A stretch of DNA of 64,000 nucleotides, from NCBI RefSeq assembly GCF_964204645.1, contig NC_134029.1:20106450-20170449 (forward strand). The letters are read 5' to 3'. Numbering within the stretch: the stretch's first letter is position 1; each line of letters opens with the position of its first letter. Source of the DNA: Tubulanus polymorphus. Lineage: Eukaryota > Nemertea > Palaeonemertea > Tubulaniformes > Tubulanidae. The notes below the pieces were generated by a model. It saw only the letters and a list, made by a program, of their open reading frames with translations. It was not told where the DNA came from and searched no databases. Below, one piece after another: positions 37,421 through 48,987 of the stretch. The position numbers and the translations under genes are program-made.

Positions 37421-38130
37421 CTTTTCACCAATATAGTTTAAATTGAATTGGATTGTTGCAAATTCAATCGACTCGTCAATTACGATTTATTCATCATCAC
37501 AAAAATCTCACAAAATCAACAAGATTTGTAGCGACGATAATGCAAAGAAGAGAAAAAATGAGTACTATAGATTATTTACTTATTACAACTTTTTACACGA
37601 TTATCCCTCGAACAGAAATGAACGGATATTCTCGGAGCCATCCTTTTCTGAATTTACTAAGCAGTGGCAATTTTATTTCCGGGTCAGTCAGTTTGGATTT
37701 CTGCTTGTTGGAGGCATTCGAATATTATTTGCAAGCACTCGCCTCCACAGTTTGTTTCCACTTCTGCTGGTCTAAAAGGGCAGGAATTGTCGGATATTGA
37801 TGTTATATGCAATACAGAGCTTACCATAACCTTTTTTGTAAGTTTGCATTATTTATTCTTCGTTCATTTTCAATTTTGGGGATTCATTGCTTGCTGCATC
37901 GGTTTTTTGGCCGGTATTTAAAAAAAAAAAATTAGCTTAAAAAGCTATAAAAAATTTTTCTATTTTTTCAGGCAATATGAAATTGCGATATTGCCAGGAC
38001 AGTTTTGAATAAATTTTGTAAAGTTAGAAACAGTCACTTCGTATTACGCAAGATTTGGGCAATAGGCCAAATAATTGAAGTATTTACCTTTGATGCATTT
38101 TACCATCAAATGTAGGCCTATTTGGAATCG

Positions 38131-38567
38131 GTCCTCCTTATTACCGAGATGATGTATTTTACCGAGATCAACCGAGATGAAATTAAATACATCATATTTA
38201 TCTATTCCTTATCGATTTTTACAATTGAAATCATATCAGTAATAAATGCCTGCTGGAGTCATATTTTACTTATTTTGTCGGATATTTTTTGTAAAAAAAA
38301 ATAACTTTTAACTTAACCGAGATGAGATCGTCGATCAATCAAATTCAATGGAATTTTATTGCTAACCAAGTTTACGTATTTGAAGTCAAAATTTTTTTAC
38401 ATAAAAAAATATGTAAAATATAACTTCTAGAAGGTTATTATTACTGATATAACATGATTTCAACTGTTAAAATCGATAAGGAATAGATAAATATGATATA
38501 TTTAATTTCATCTCGGTTGATCTCGGTTCATCTCGATAAAATACATCATCTCGGTAATAAGGATGAC
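38131..38567. mobile_element. Large foldback element with arms of about 110 bp
   Basis: The left arm (38131 to about 38240: CTTATTACCGAGATGATGTA, then GATCAACCGAGATGAAATTA, then TATCTATTCCTTATCGATTT) is matched in reverse complement by the right arm (about 38445-38567). A spacer of about 200 bp is AT-rich. No transposase frame. Confidence 0.85.
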
Positions 38568-41500
38568 CCTTTGGAATTGCTTATGAAATGTGAATTTTAT
38601 TGTCTCTTACACTGTATTCCGGGTGAACTGAAGTATGAAGAGATGGCAGACTATTTAACGACTGCTTTCACATTGGTAACTGAAATATCTGACAGCTGCC
38701 AATGTCTGTGACACTTTTTATCTCAGCGACGACACTTAAATATAATATGTTAATATGAGTACCCGGGGTGTTCTTATGCCTGGAGAAATTAATCTCTCTA
38801 TAAGAGCGAGCTGTGGTTTATGTCTTATCGTGGAAGATCCAGATTATGACTGAAAAAGACGGGTCTGCGTTAATTAAATCATAAATAGAAACCTGCCGAT
38901 GGCATTATGCATTATTAAAAACAAATAGTGATAGATGATTATGGTCTCCATGTCTGTCATCGGAACATCTTTACGACTTGACAATCTTAGCCTCAATTAT
39001 ATGGTAGACCATGGATTCTAAAACGTCCATGGGTAGACCTAGGCTAAGTTGAAATTCCTATGAAGATATTAGCTGAAAGTTAACTGAGCTACGAATGTAA
39101 ACAGGGCTAGCTTACTACTATAAGGCCTATCAAGCTTACAACACTGGCCTCTCCGCTAATTGACGTTCATCAGAACGCTTTGAAAGTTCTTCTTTTACGC
39201 GGAAAGCAGCTAATTCGATGGATTGTGGTCGCCCTGTGTTGTCGAGAATATGAAAAAAGCAAATTGTAAGGACGTGGAAAAACGTGAAAATTCCAGAGTT
39301 CGTTAATCCAGCCCCTGCGTTTGTTATATATCTGAGGTCAGTTTTCTGCCGGGAAACTGGTCGTTCTTAAGTAACAAATCGAGAGAGTAATTACCCTTCC
39401 ACTGACCGCACCTTTCCTGTAAACAGTTCATCACTCGGGCTGTCTGTTTCCATGGTTACGTTGATACCGTATTGACAGTTGCGCCAAGTGAGATTTTAAC
39501 GGCGTTCCCAAATCATTTAAAAAGATATCTAACATTTAATATGGCTTTGTTGTCCTAACGATCAGATATGATTCTATTCTTTGAAAAGTCGATGTTTTTA
39601 AAGTTTTTCGATGCCTGCATTTACATGTAAGAAATGCTTGACATCTTAAAACGAATCTAATCATGTCGCGAAGATTTGAAGAACTGTTCTTCAGCGAGAA
39701 CCTTTGAGCATCATTTCTTTGTTGCGGGATCGTTGAGAATTTAACTGCATAGTTTAGCTCAGTTTGGACGGCTATCCTAGAGCCCAACGCGCATCCGATG
39801 CAGGGAAACAGGAGATGGAAACATGTTTCCTAGCGTTTCTCTGCGTCATGAGCATCTCCGAGAAATAAAAAACACGGTTTTGAGAAACGATGTTTCCAAG
39901 ATCAAACATGTTTGGTTCTACAGTGTCGGGGTTGAATTTGGCTTAGGGGATTTTCTCTTGGTTTCATCTGCTTTAGAGCCCGTTATTAAACCTTTGACTG
40001 TTCAGATTGAACTCAATCTGTTCGATTGAATCCAATCCAAGACCAAAAAGACAAAGGAATCATCTTCAGTTGATTACTGATTTTCAAAAGGTCATCAGTC
40101 GATATTATGAGAAAACTTCTGATTAATCGAGTTGAGAGTTATAGAGAACTTGCGTTTCGTGTAGTCGGTGATGAGGCCATCGGCGTCGTGTTAATTTACA
40201 GCGAGCGATTCTAATCTCGTTATTCCGAGAATCCGTCAAGGACATCGACGACGAACGAAATGGGAAACTTTTTTTCGTGTTTTGTCAGAAGAAAATATCG
40301 TCGCGGCGACCTTTCAAAATGTCGCCGGAATAATTCTCAGAAAAACATCCGCAGTTAGAGTTACATCAGAAGTCTTCGAAGTTTACGCGGTGGCGATATT
40401 ACCACTCCGTATAGGATAACAGTCACATATAAATCTGATATACGCGTTGCGCGCGGTGTTTACGGCGAACGAGTCATCTCCGATGATCCCGTTTAATTGG
40501 ATCGTTTCATATTTCGCGTCGTCGTCGTCATCGGAAAGTTCTCGTCTCTCTCTGGCTATCATGGTAAGGACATTAGCGCGCACGCGTTCGTTCGGATTTT
40601 ATATATTTAGCGAACTGTAGCGGCGAGCGTTGTCTTTCTCGCGTCATCATCATTGTCGTATTGTATAAGAAGTCATTTATGTAACGCAACCTACGTACGT
40701 ACGTACGCGCCGGGACTTGTCATTAACATCTGCAGTGGCAGGCCTATCCTCGCTCACTCGCTCGTCGTGTTGTCTTATCCTCTTACAGGTGTGAAAAAAA
40801 AAACATTAACGTAGCCTAATTGCAAAAAGTGGCGATGTTGTTTCTGTAGAATTCGGACGGTTTTATCTACTCGAAACGTTTATTCTATTTCAACCGATCT
40901 TAGCGGTTAGGTTTTAAGTCGATTTAAGGTATTGGCTTCAAATTGGTATGTTTTTATGTTAAATTATTTGTTGTTTTTTATGTTGCTAGTCCGGCGGCTT
41001 TCTGGTCGAATATGGTAAATCGACTAAAGGGCCTATAATTTTTTTGGTGAACTGTCCAATAAGTCATTCCATCTCAAACGGTTTTTCTGGACCCCGTCGT
41101 ATATGGCAACCTCGTTTTCCAATTCAAAAATATTGGTAACTGTCGGTAATTTTCGGTGTTTGTTTATTCAATAAGCTAATAAGGGACCTAAATCAGCTTA
41201 CTGTCACTTGATATCAGAGATAAATGAACCTGATATCAGAAACGAGAGTGACAAAAAAATTCTTGATTTCAAATTGACTTTTTGTAGTTTCAAGGCATAT
41301 TCGACAGTTCGCCAGAAAGTCAGCGAGTTAATCTAAAAGTATATCGGAATCAGGACATATTATATCGTATGCATTTCAATTATTTTGACAGCTTTTTGTT
41401 TTTCTCTATCGACAGACCGGTATTTGTCGTGAATTCGTAGTGTTGACCTCGGTCGTTATTGTTTACTAGTTGTTTTGTTTTAAGCCCAACGGACACGACT

Positions 41501-41582
41501 CATGGTAACAGACATGTTTCACCTCGGAAGTATTGTTCCCAAAACTGATTCTCGTAAACACGTATATCTTGACACAGGGAAA

Positions 41583-41870
41583 CCCTTTCAGTGCGTTTAC
41601 ACCGCAGTGCGGTGTATATAACGGTGATGGAATTTGCTAGTACACCGCACTGCGATGTATTGATTTAATAAGTAATTACTAATTATCTCTCTTGAAAGAT
41701 GGCAGCACCTGTCAAACATAGTGAAATACTAGTAACTAACGATATACCGCGCCCCTGTGTAGACGCACTATAGTGGTATTCCCGTTATTCAACACACTAG
41801 GGTGGAATTTTTCAGAATTTTCAAATTATCTTCAGCACTATAGGTTATTAATTAGCCAGCACTGAAAGGG
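41583..41870. mobile_element. piggyBac-like MITE, copy 3
   Basis: CCCTTTCAGTGCGTTTACAC at the left mirrors GCCAGCACTGAAAGGG at the right. TTAA follows on the right (41871-41874); the left flank is GAAA, probably a mutated TTAA. The interior ACACCGCAGTGCGGTGTA is palindromic. Confidence 0.75.
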
Positions 41871-42069
41871 TTAAGAAACATGTTCCTATAACTGTTTTCC
41901 TCGACGTGTGCGTTCGGCTTAGCGAGAAACATGGATTCGAGAAAACATGGTTCTGAGATCGAACACGTTTGATTCCGTGTTTCTGTGTTTCCCTGTTTCT
42001 GTATATCGTGGGCTTTAACAGTAAACAAGTTCGAGAAACGATATTCTGAGGTCGAACACGTTTCATTCC

Positions 42070-42345
42070 AGGGTCCGATCTGATATAGTATAGTATATTC
42101 TAGTATATTCTCATCAGGGCAAGTAGGTTATCATTATCACTTGTCCCCCTCCCCCCTCGGGCTAGTCCCCCCCCCCCCTAGTGCAATTTTATGTCTCAAA
42201 GCTTTTTTCCCACTGGATAAAACGGATGATAGTGCCACCAATCGGACTGCCTGAATAGGGCAAGTAGCTTTTGGTAGGGGCAAGCAAAATTTCAGATATG
42301 CTTACCCCCCCGGGCAAGTGGCTTTCATTCCTTAGATCAGACCCT
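42070..42345. mobile_element. AGGGTCYGATCT-ended MITE, copy 1
   Basis: Ends are AGGGTCCGATCT and AGATCAGACCCT. The interior has CAAGTAGGTTATCATTATCA, C-rich runs (poly-C at about 42167-42179) and GGGCAAGTAGCTTTTGG. A second copy is at 61415-61640. Confidence 0.8.
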
Positions 42346-43115
42346 GTGATTCCGTTTTTTCATTTGTCATATGCGTTGGGTTTTATTGATGCTGAAATTT
42401 GCGTTGTCAATTGTAGGTTTAAATGAATAGATTTGATTTTCAGTATTACAATAATATTACCGGTACCTTAATGACAACAAAATATCCAGTTTTATTAGAG
42501 GAAGCTTTGTATAAATTGTTGTTAGATTGATCATTATGCCGTTGCGAGCATGTTCTGTACTGAAGAACCTTTGCGAGGAATTGAAATCCGTGCTTTTGTT
42601 GTTTGTTATTCTGAAATCGTGGCCACACGTAGAGGTAGCCGACTGAAATTGAAATCATGCTCAAATAGTAGATATTGTTTATCGTCGTCTATTGCGAATT
42701 AGAATAATTCGTATAAATCCCGTTATTTCTGTTTGAACCATGCATTGTTCGGTGTTCGTGGTGAATTAATTATCGGACAATCCCTTGAGGGCTTCTAATC
42801 TTCTAATTCCCTAAAAGGTCTTTCAATTAGGAATTCAGTAAGGTGGGTTTTGATATATTCGTCTGATCAGGCTTGCACCGATCATTTTCACGATGATTTC
42901 AATACGTAGTATAGTGGAATTAGGTACTTTACTCAAAAGGATGCCTATGATCCGCGGCTCCTTTGATTTGAGCAACATGCCAGAAGCTCCTTTAAAACTC
43001 CTTCAATTTTGAGAACTAGACAGTTGGAGATTTTAGAAATAGTACATAAATAGGTATATGAAAGTGATACAAATGCTTCCTCGAAGAAACTTTCTCCTTT
43101 GAAACTCCTTGTATC

Positions 43116-43420
43116 CAGGGACCGGCTGTGGCTGAGTGTTTCCAGCGTTTGACTATGGGAAGCCAGGTCGTGGGTTCGAACCCTGTACGTTACCATAGTG
43201 TCCTCGGGCAAGACATTTATCCTCATTGCCTCGCCCCACCCAGGAGTAAATGGGTACCTGGCCTGATAGATGATGCCTCCCTGAGCGCTTGTTAGCAGCT
43301 CGGTGTTAATTCTCCCCAGCGAGAGATGACCGATACATGTTAGAGTATTAAATGGCTTGGGTAGTAATACCGAAACATATAAAGCACTCTGAATTTGCTG
43401 GATTTAACGCTATATAAGAC
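43116..43420 (+). mobile_element. tRNA-derived SINE
   Basis: The head has an A-box-like TGTGGCTGAGTGTT (43128-43140) and a perfect B box GGTTCGAACCC (43173-43183). A central block follows (CTCGGGCAAGACATTTATCC, then CCCACCCAGGAGTAAATGGG) and the tail ends GATTTAACGCTATATAAGAC. The central block resembles SINEs seen in many aquatic animals; that is memory, not a search. The head does not fold into a usable tRNA and there is no anticodon stem. Confidence 0.8.
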
Positions 43421-44138
43421 ACATATTATCATTACACAGTTCAAGCTTGGTATAAATTGTGTTTCTACGATTTTTCCCTTCTTGATATAACATTGATTAA
43501 CGTCTATTTGAGGTTCGCTCGCCGCAGCCGCTATTGAACGCACATTTTTTGTCCCCGCGGGACAATATGGCCCGACTCACTCGGGTTACTACCGCCCGTG
43601 AACGTCGTATTTTTTTTTATCGGCTTAAAACGTCAACGGGATTCATCTGCATTCGCGATTAGTCGGCGTGATCTTATTACGCTGGTTATAATGAAGTGCT
43701 GCTAAGTTGATTTGTTGTGTATGAATGATGTTATTTCGATCCCGCGGGTGTCTGTACACACACATACGCACATACGCGCGCGCCCGGTGGTGTCTCGACG
43801 GTGCCCGGTGTAAACGTTCACTCTGTCTCGGTAAATTCGCGCCTGTAATTTATCAGGCTGCAGCGATGTTATTTCGACTATAAATCACGCTCTTCCCGTC
43901 GTCGTTTGATAATAAAATCATATCTCTAGGATTCTTTACGCGTGTCGGCCGCTTACCTGGAAATCAGCGAAAAATCGGGGATTTTGAAAAAATTCTGTTT
44001 ATTGAATTGCTTGCATTTCATCGATTTATCACCCATGAAATTCGAGGTCGTGTAACTGGGCGTCCATTTATCCGGAAATCAGGGGATAGTTAGTTGAAAA
44101 TTTGTTAAGGTAGTTAGATTGCACGTATAATCAAACTA

Positions 44139-44409
44139 AGGCGGCCACGTACCTGGAAATCAGGGAAAATTCGGGGAATTTTCTATTGATTGAAGTAGTC
44201 TGGGAATTTTGCAAAAAAAGCTAAAAACCAGGGAAAAAGTCGGAGATATTTGTTGAGATTGCGCGTAAAATCAAACAGTTTCCGTCTGTGTCTTGCATAT
44301 TTGACTGTGTTAATTGATTGGATTTTTAGCAGATCAAGTCAGGAAAAACAACGTGCATGTCAGGGAATAGCCGGGGTAAAAAGCAAGTCAAACAAAAGCG
44401 GCCACCCTG
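44139..44409. mobile_element. GGTGGCCAC-family MITE, near full length
   Basis: The left end AGGCGGCCACGTACCTGG is slightly degraded; the right end is AAAGCGGCCACCCTG. The body alternates CAGGGAAAA-type phrases. Its right half continues into two further tandem partial units up to 44720. Confidence 0.75.
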
Positions 44410-44720
44410 TCAAACAGTTTCCGTCTATGTTTGACGTAGATGTATTTGACTTGAGTTCGGTTGGATTCTGAGCGGGTAAAGTCCAGGAAAACAACGTGCA
44501 TGTCAGGAAATAGCCAGGGAGAAGTCAGGGAAAAAGCAAGTCAAATAGAAGTGGCCACCCTGTCAAACAGTTTCTGTCTATGTCTTATATCGTTGTTATA
44601 AGACATAGACACTCACTGTGTTAATCGATTGGGTGAAGAGTGAGTTAAGTCAGGGGACACAACTTTTAATGTCAGGGAATAGTCCCGGAAAAAGCAAGTC
44701 GAATAAAAGTGGCCATCGTG
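44271..44720. repeat. Three tandem right-half units of the MITE
   Basis: Units starting TCAAACAGTTTCYGTCTATG lie at 44271-44409, 44410-44562 and 44563-44720 (139, 153 and 158 bp). Each ends in AAAGTGGCCACCCTG or a variant. They end about 120 bp before the TRMT9B start codon, so they may lie in its 5' UTR or promoter. Confidence 0.85.
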
Positions 44721-44838
44721 TCAAACAGCCACAGCTGTATGGTTAATGTCTATATATTTGTTTTTTTCTCGTATCATTTTAAAGATCGCAGTGCGCAGAC
44801 GTCGTCGTGATGAACAATGATAGTTGACGGTAGTCGCG

Positions 44839-47800
44839 ATGGACAGGGAGACGGTATCGGTCGCCCTCGAACAGAGGTACGTCCACGACGTTTACAGCCG
44901 TATCGCGCCGCACTGCTGTCGCACGCATCATAAAGCATGGCCTCGTGTCCGACAATTCCTCGAAGATCTCCGACCGGGATCTCTCGTCGCTGATATCGGT
45001 GAGTTTTATCGTTTTCGATCGGCCTATTTCAATTACGTCGCGGTATAACGCTTTAAAGGGACCATTTCTACCACGTGGCAACGTTTGGTATCCAAAATTA
45101 ATTTTTTCGATGATTTATGTTGTGGGATAGGATAAGTGCCCTGGTCTTAAATGATGGGACTAGTCTCACCTTTGCCTTACAAAAGCGCTTACTAAGTGCT
45201 TACTTTCATTATTAAAAAAATGGCTTTCTCACTCAGACTAATACTGCTATGAACCCTGTTCCATTTTATCCGATCACTGAATTACTCTTTAAGGAGCAAC
45301 TGCATTATTCAGGGTTCCTACGGGTCCTTAAATTCCTTAAATACCCTTAGATTCAGGAAATCAAAATTTCAGGGGTTAAATATTTCCACTCTAATCCCCC
45401 TTGAATTCTGAAAATTGCTTCTGTAAATTTTCTGAATTTCTGAACAAATAAGCTGGGTATTTTTTTATATTTGACGATTCTGAGAAAACCTCGACATTTT
45501 TGTTTACAGGTTGCGGTAATGGACGTTACTTAGACATCAACAAATCGGCGGCGTACATCCTCGGCTCCGACCGGTGTTCGAAGTTCGCCGAACTCGCCGG
45601 CGAAAAAGGCCACGAAACGATGGTGTGCGATAATCTACGCGTGCCGTATCGCGATTCGTCGTTCGACGCCGTCATCTCGATCGGCGTCATCCATCATTTC
45701 ACGACGACCGAACGTCGAGTCGAAGCGATCCGTGAATTAGCGCGAATACTACGCGTCGGCGGCCGATTGATGATCTGCGTCTGGGCGATGGAACAGACCC
45801 GACGAAATGTAATTATCAATCTCTCTCCTCGCTCCTCTCTCTTTTCCTCCTTTCCTCTCCACCCTCTCCCTCCTCTTTCCTCCCCTCTTCTATCTCCCTC
45901 CTCTCTCCTCCCCTCTTCTCTCTTCTCCCTCCTCTCTCCTCCCCTCTTCTCTCTTTTCCCTCCTTTCTCCCCCATTCTCTCTCCTCTCCACGTTCCTCTA
46001 TCTTCCTCCTTTCCTCTCCACCCTCTCTCTTCCCTTTCTTTCTCTCCTCGTTTTTCACTCTTCCTCCTTTCCTCTCACTTCGCGCTCCTCTCTTCCTCCT
46101 TTCTGTCCTCTCTCCCTCATCTCTCTTCCCCTTCTCTATCCTCTCTCTTATCCCTCCTTCTCTCTTCTCGCTCCTCTCTTCCTCCTTTCCACCCTCTCTC
46201 CCTCCTTTCCTCTCCAATCTCTCCCTCTTCTCTCTTCCCCCTTCTCTATCCTCTCATCTCTCCCTCTCTCCTGTCTCTCTTCTCGCGTACCCAGGATTTA
46301 TATCGTATTTCGCAAATCCACCTGCAGGGAAATTAAAATTGATTTATGTCCTGATAGGTTGTACGGCATTAATTACTACGCATAACCGGGGAAATTGATG
46401 ATATTCAGTTTTCCGCATTTCGACGACGACGTTTGAATAAACTTGGATCCGAATGTTAGAATGATGTTTATTTTTCGTTAATTACAGTTCGATGCTCAAG
46501 ATGTTTTAGTGCCGTGGAATAAAGATACGAAACGACAAAGAAAACGAGGTAACCATCTGCGCTAACGAGTTCTGTATACCCTCGAGATCCGGGGCTCGTA
46601 TTTTGAATGCTGTTTACCCGTGTGTGAAGACCCGCACAATCTGCGGTGCACTGACTTGTCCAATGATTGTGTCGTCTAAAAAGTGTCTTAAGAAGAAAAC
46701 AGGGTGGCTACCTACCCAGGAATCGTGGAAATCAGAGAAAAGTCAGGGAATTTTTTTTCAAAAAAAGCTTTAAATCAGGGAAATTTATTGAGATCGCTAG
46801 ATCGCGCGTAAAAACAAATATTATCCATCTATGTCCGTATTTGACTCTGTAAATTGATTGGATTCTCAACAGATCAAGTCAGGGAAAACGATATGCTTGT
46901 CGGGAAAATTCAGGGAAATATGATTCAAATGAAATTGGCCACCCTGGAAAATCATCAAAAGATCATTGTATTTAGTTCTAAGTGCCATGATGAAAGAAAA
47001 ATCTGTTTCGCGCAAGCTGTTTTCTATTCTTGTGTAAGATTGTTCTACTTAATAGCTGGAATTCTCGAACAGATTTTTAATTACGTCTGCTGACTATCAT
47101 AAGACTTCTCTTGACGTCTAGAAGCACTATGTAGATTAATTTGTTTGGGTGGCTACTTGCCTGGAAATCATTGAAGTCAAGAAAATTTCTCATCTTTTAA
47201 ATCTGGGAATAGTCGGGGAATTTTGTAAAAAAATCTTGGAAAACTCATGGATATTTGTTGAGATTGCTAGATCGCGCGTAAAATCCAAAAGTTTCCGTCT
47301 ACGTCTTTCGTAATTGATTGCGTTAATTGATTGAATTGTTAGTTGATCAAGTCAGGGAAAATAACGTACATGTCAGGGAATAGTCGGGGAAAAGCAAGTC
47401 AAATAAAAGTGGCCACACTGACCTACTTGTCATGAAATTCCCTCGGAAGTAGGATTCAACGGATGATGGATTAATTTCTATTTTTTCTCATTCATAGCTC
47501 GGTCAAAAACGAGAAGATTACAACACGCCAGCAGTAGTTCGCTGAGCGAAGATGAAAACCTTTCCGACGCCGTATCGTTAGACTCCGAGCCGGCCGCGCG
47601 TCGAAACGGCGACTCGAAGAAACAAACGCACAAAAACACGATCAGGAACCTGTTCGAAAAAATCGCCGATCTTGTCGAGAAAGCTCAGAGCGTCGACGGC
47701 GATACGTCGTCTCCCGTTCTGAAAGCGTCATCGCCGCCGCCGCCAAGTCCGACCGAATCTCACGAACGTATCCGACAACAAACGCTCGAAAACAAGACGA

Positions 47801-48987
47801 ACGCCCCCTATTCCCCGATTCGTTATTCCCCGCAAAAATCTCCCGTGCTGCCGCCGATGTTGTCCGACGCGACGGCTGATAGCGTTCCGCGCCGCGTTCG
47901 TAAAACGTCGCGCGATTACGACGAAAAGCGCAACAATTCGCTGCCGGACGTGTTCCGCGGCGGAAACATTTTCAATTTCATCAGCTCGAAATTCACGAAC
48001 CGAAAATCGACGAGCGAAGAGAACGTCGTCGTCGTCGATAAGGACAACGCGTATAGAAATCTGATCAATCATATCATCGAGAAGGAGCCGCATATTTTCG
48101 AGGCGAATAATTTATCGTCGTATCGCGATTTATCTCGAGAGGGCGATGGCATCGGCGGCGGTATCGAGGAGTTCGACTTTCAGGTGCGCGAATTCCCGCA
48201 GAGCAGTCGCCCGCGTCGTCAATTGCTTAGCGATAGTGCCTTACAAACAACCGATGCAAGCAACGGTTATCACCGCGCTGATTCGATACATTCCAAACGA
48301 CGAAGCCATTCCGATCGCGTTTACGCGACGACGACGAATGGCGCCTCGTCCGTGTCGGTCGAGGATTTCTCGTCGTTCAGTATTACGGATGATGACAGCG
48401 ATAGTTTGTTCAGTAACAGTCGCCTGGGATTCGGCGAGTTTTCGACCGAACCCTCGCAGCAGCAGCCGATGATTAAACCGACCAGTTTGAATATCACTCC
48501 GTACGACGATAATGTTCCGATGGCCGCCGTTTCCGAACAAAATGGCCACCGTTGTAATAATAACAACGATCGTAGCGAAGAATCGCGATTTTCTAGTAGT
48601 AAATCTAGTCACCTATCCCTTCCGTCGCATTCTAGTCGTTTAGGTTCGGACGAGTTTTCCAGTAGTTCGTCCGACGTTCACTCAGGTAGTACGCCTAGTA
48701 GTCAAAACGAAGATCTCAAAAACGCATTTGTCGTTAGTAATCTCGCCACCACGGAATCGTCGCGTCCGGCGATCGCGAAAAGTCCCGACGTCGGAAAGAG
48801 ACGACAGTCGCGCGAGTTGAACGCCGCCGACGGTATCAAATCGCCGACGTATCATCGATACTATCACGTGTTCAGGGACGGAGAGCTGCCAAAGTTGATC
48901 GAGCGCCATGTGCCCGGTTTGGCCGTCGTGCAAGCGTATTACGACCACGCGAACTGGTGCGTTATTGCTGAAAAAATCGTCGTTTAG
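44839..48987 (+). CDS. TRMT9B: TRMT9B-type tRNA methyltransferase-like protein
   Basis: Four coding exons: 44839-44998, 45510-45808, 46488-46548, 47498-48987 (TAG). The sum is 2010 nt, 669 aa, against about 454 in human TRMT9B. The N-terminal class I SAM-methyltransferase fold is clear: KAWPRVRQFLE near 33, motif I DIGCGNG at 52-58 (split by intron 1), VCDNLRVPYRD, then FDAVISIGVIHHF and GGRLMICVWAMEQ, followed by FDAQDVLVPWN. The end is the TRMT9B-specific block RYYHVFRDGELPKLIE .. NWCVIAEK, which separates it from ALKBH8 and yeast Trm9. Between them lie about 450 Ser/Asp/Arg-rich residues, probably disordered and encoded mostly by one 1.49 kb exon. Trm9 relatives methylate wobble uridines; catalytic activity here is inferred. 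The ATG is the first in the exon and fits the family start (MDxE). Confidence 0.93.
45821..46284 (+). repeat. Polypyrimidine (CT-rich) tract filling most of TRMT9B intron 2
   Basis: About 460 bp are almost only C and T on the plus strand, in CTCCTCTC and CTTCTCTC variants. It begins 12 bp after the intron donor. Open frames in it (Ser/Pro/Leu-rich on plus, Glu/Arg-rich on minus) are by-products of composition. Confidence 0.9.
46700..46946. mobile_element. GGTGGCCAC-family MITE in TRMT9B intron 3, copy 1
   Basis: It runs from CAGGGTGGCTACCTACCCAG to AAATTGGCCACCCTG. A perfect GAAAA target duplication (46695-46699 and 46947-46951) flanks it. Body phrases AAATCAGGGAAATTTATTGA and TTGATTGGATT match the other copies. 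Confidence 0.85.
47145..47420. mobile_element. GGTGGCCAC-family MITE in TRMT9B intron 3, copy 2
   Basis: The left end TTGGGTGGCTACTTGCCTGG and right end AAAAGTGGCCACACTG are both slightly changed from consensus. Same orientation as the 46.7 kb copy. No clear target duplication. Confidence 0.75.

Larger units (their letters stand above)
37421..44838. other. Gap between divergent LIAS and TRMT9B
   Basis: No coding gene was recognised. It contains a poly(A) run at about 37920-37931, a large foldback (38131-38567), CpG-richer stretches near 40140-40760 and 43500-43930 that could hold 5' UTR exons or promoter for TRMT9B, a piggyBac-like MITE (41583-41870), a GATC-ended MITE (42070-42345), a SINE (43116-43420) and a GGTGGCCAC MITE cluster (44139-44720). 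The open frames at 37443-37921 are AT-rich and without family features. Confidence 0.55.

Noticed and set aside
37443-37921. Overlapping plus-strand frames upstream of LIAS.
   Set aside because: AT-rich, mutually overlapping, without splice signals or recognisable domains; they lie just upstream of LIAS exon 1.
43118-43195. A possible tRNA gene (A and B boxes).
   Set aside because: No foldable anticodon arm, and the sequence continues into a SINE body and tail; it is a tRNA-derived SINE head.
45500-46336. A 278-residue open frame running from a TRMT9B exon into Ser/Pro/Leu-rich sequence, and Glu/Arg-rich frames on the other strand.
   Set aside because: The exon ends at 45808 with a GTAATT donor and the next exon at 46488 continues the family sequence. 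The rest is the CT tract read through.
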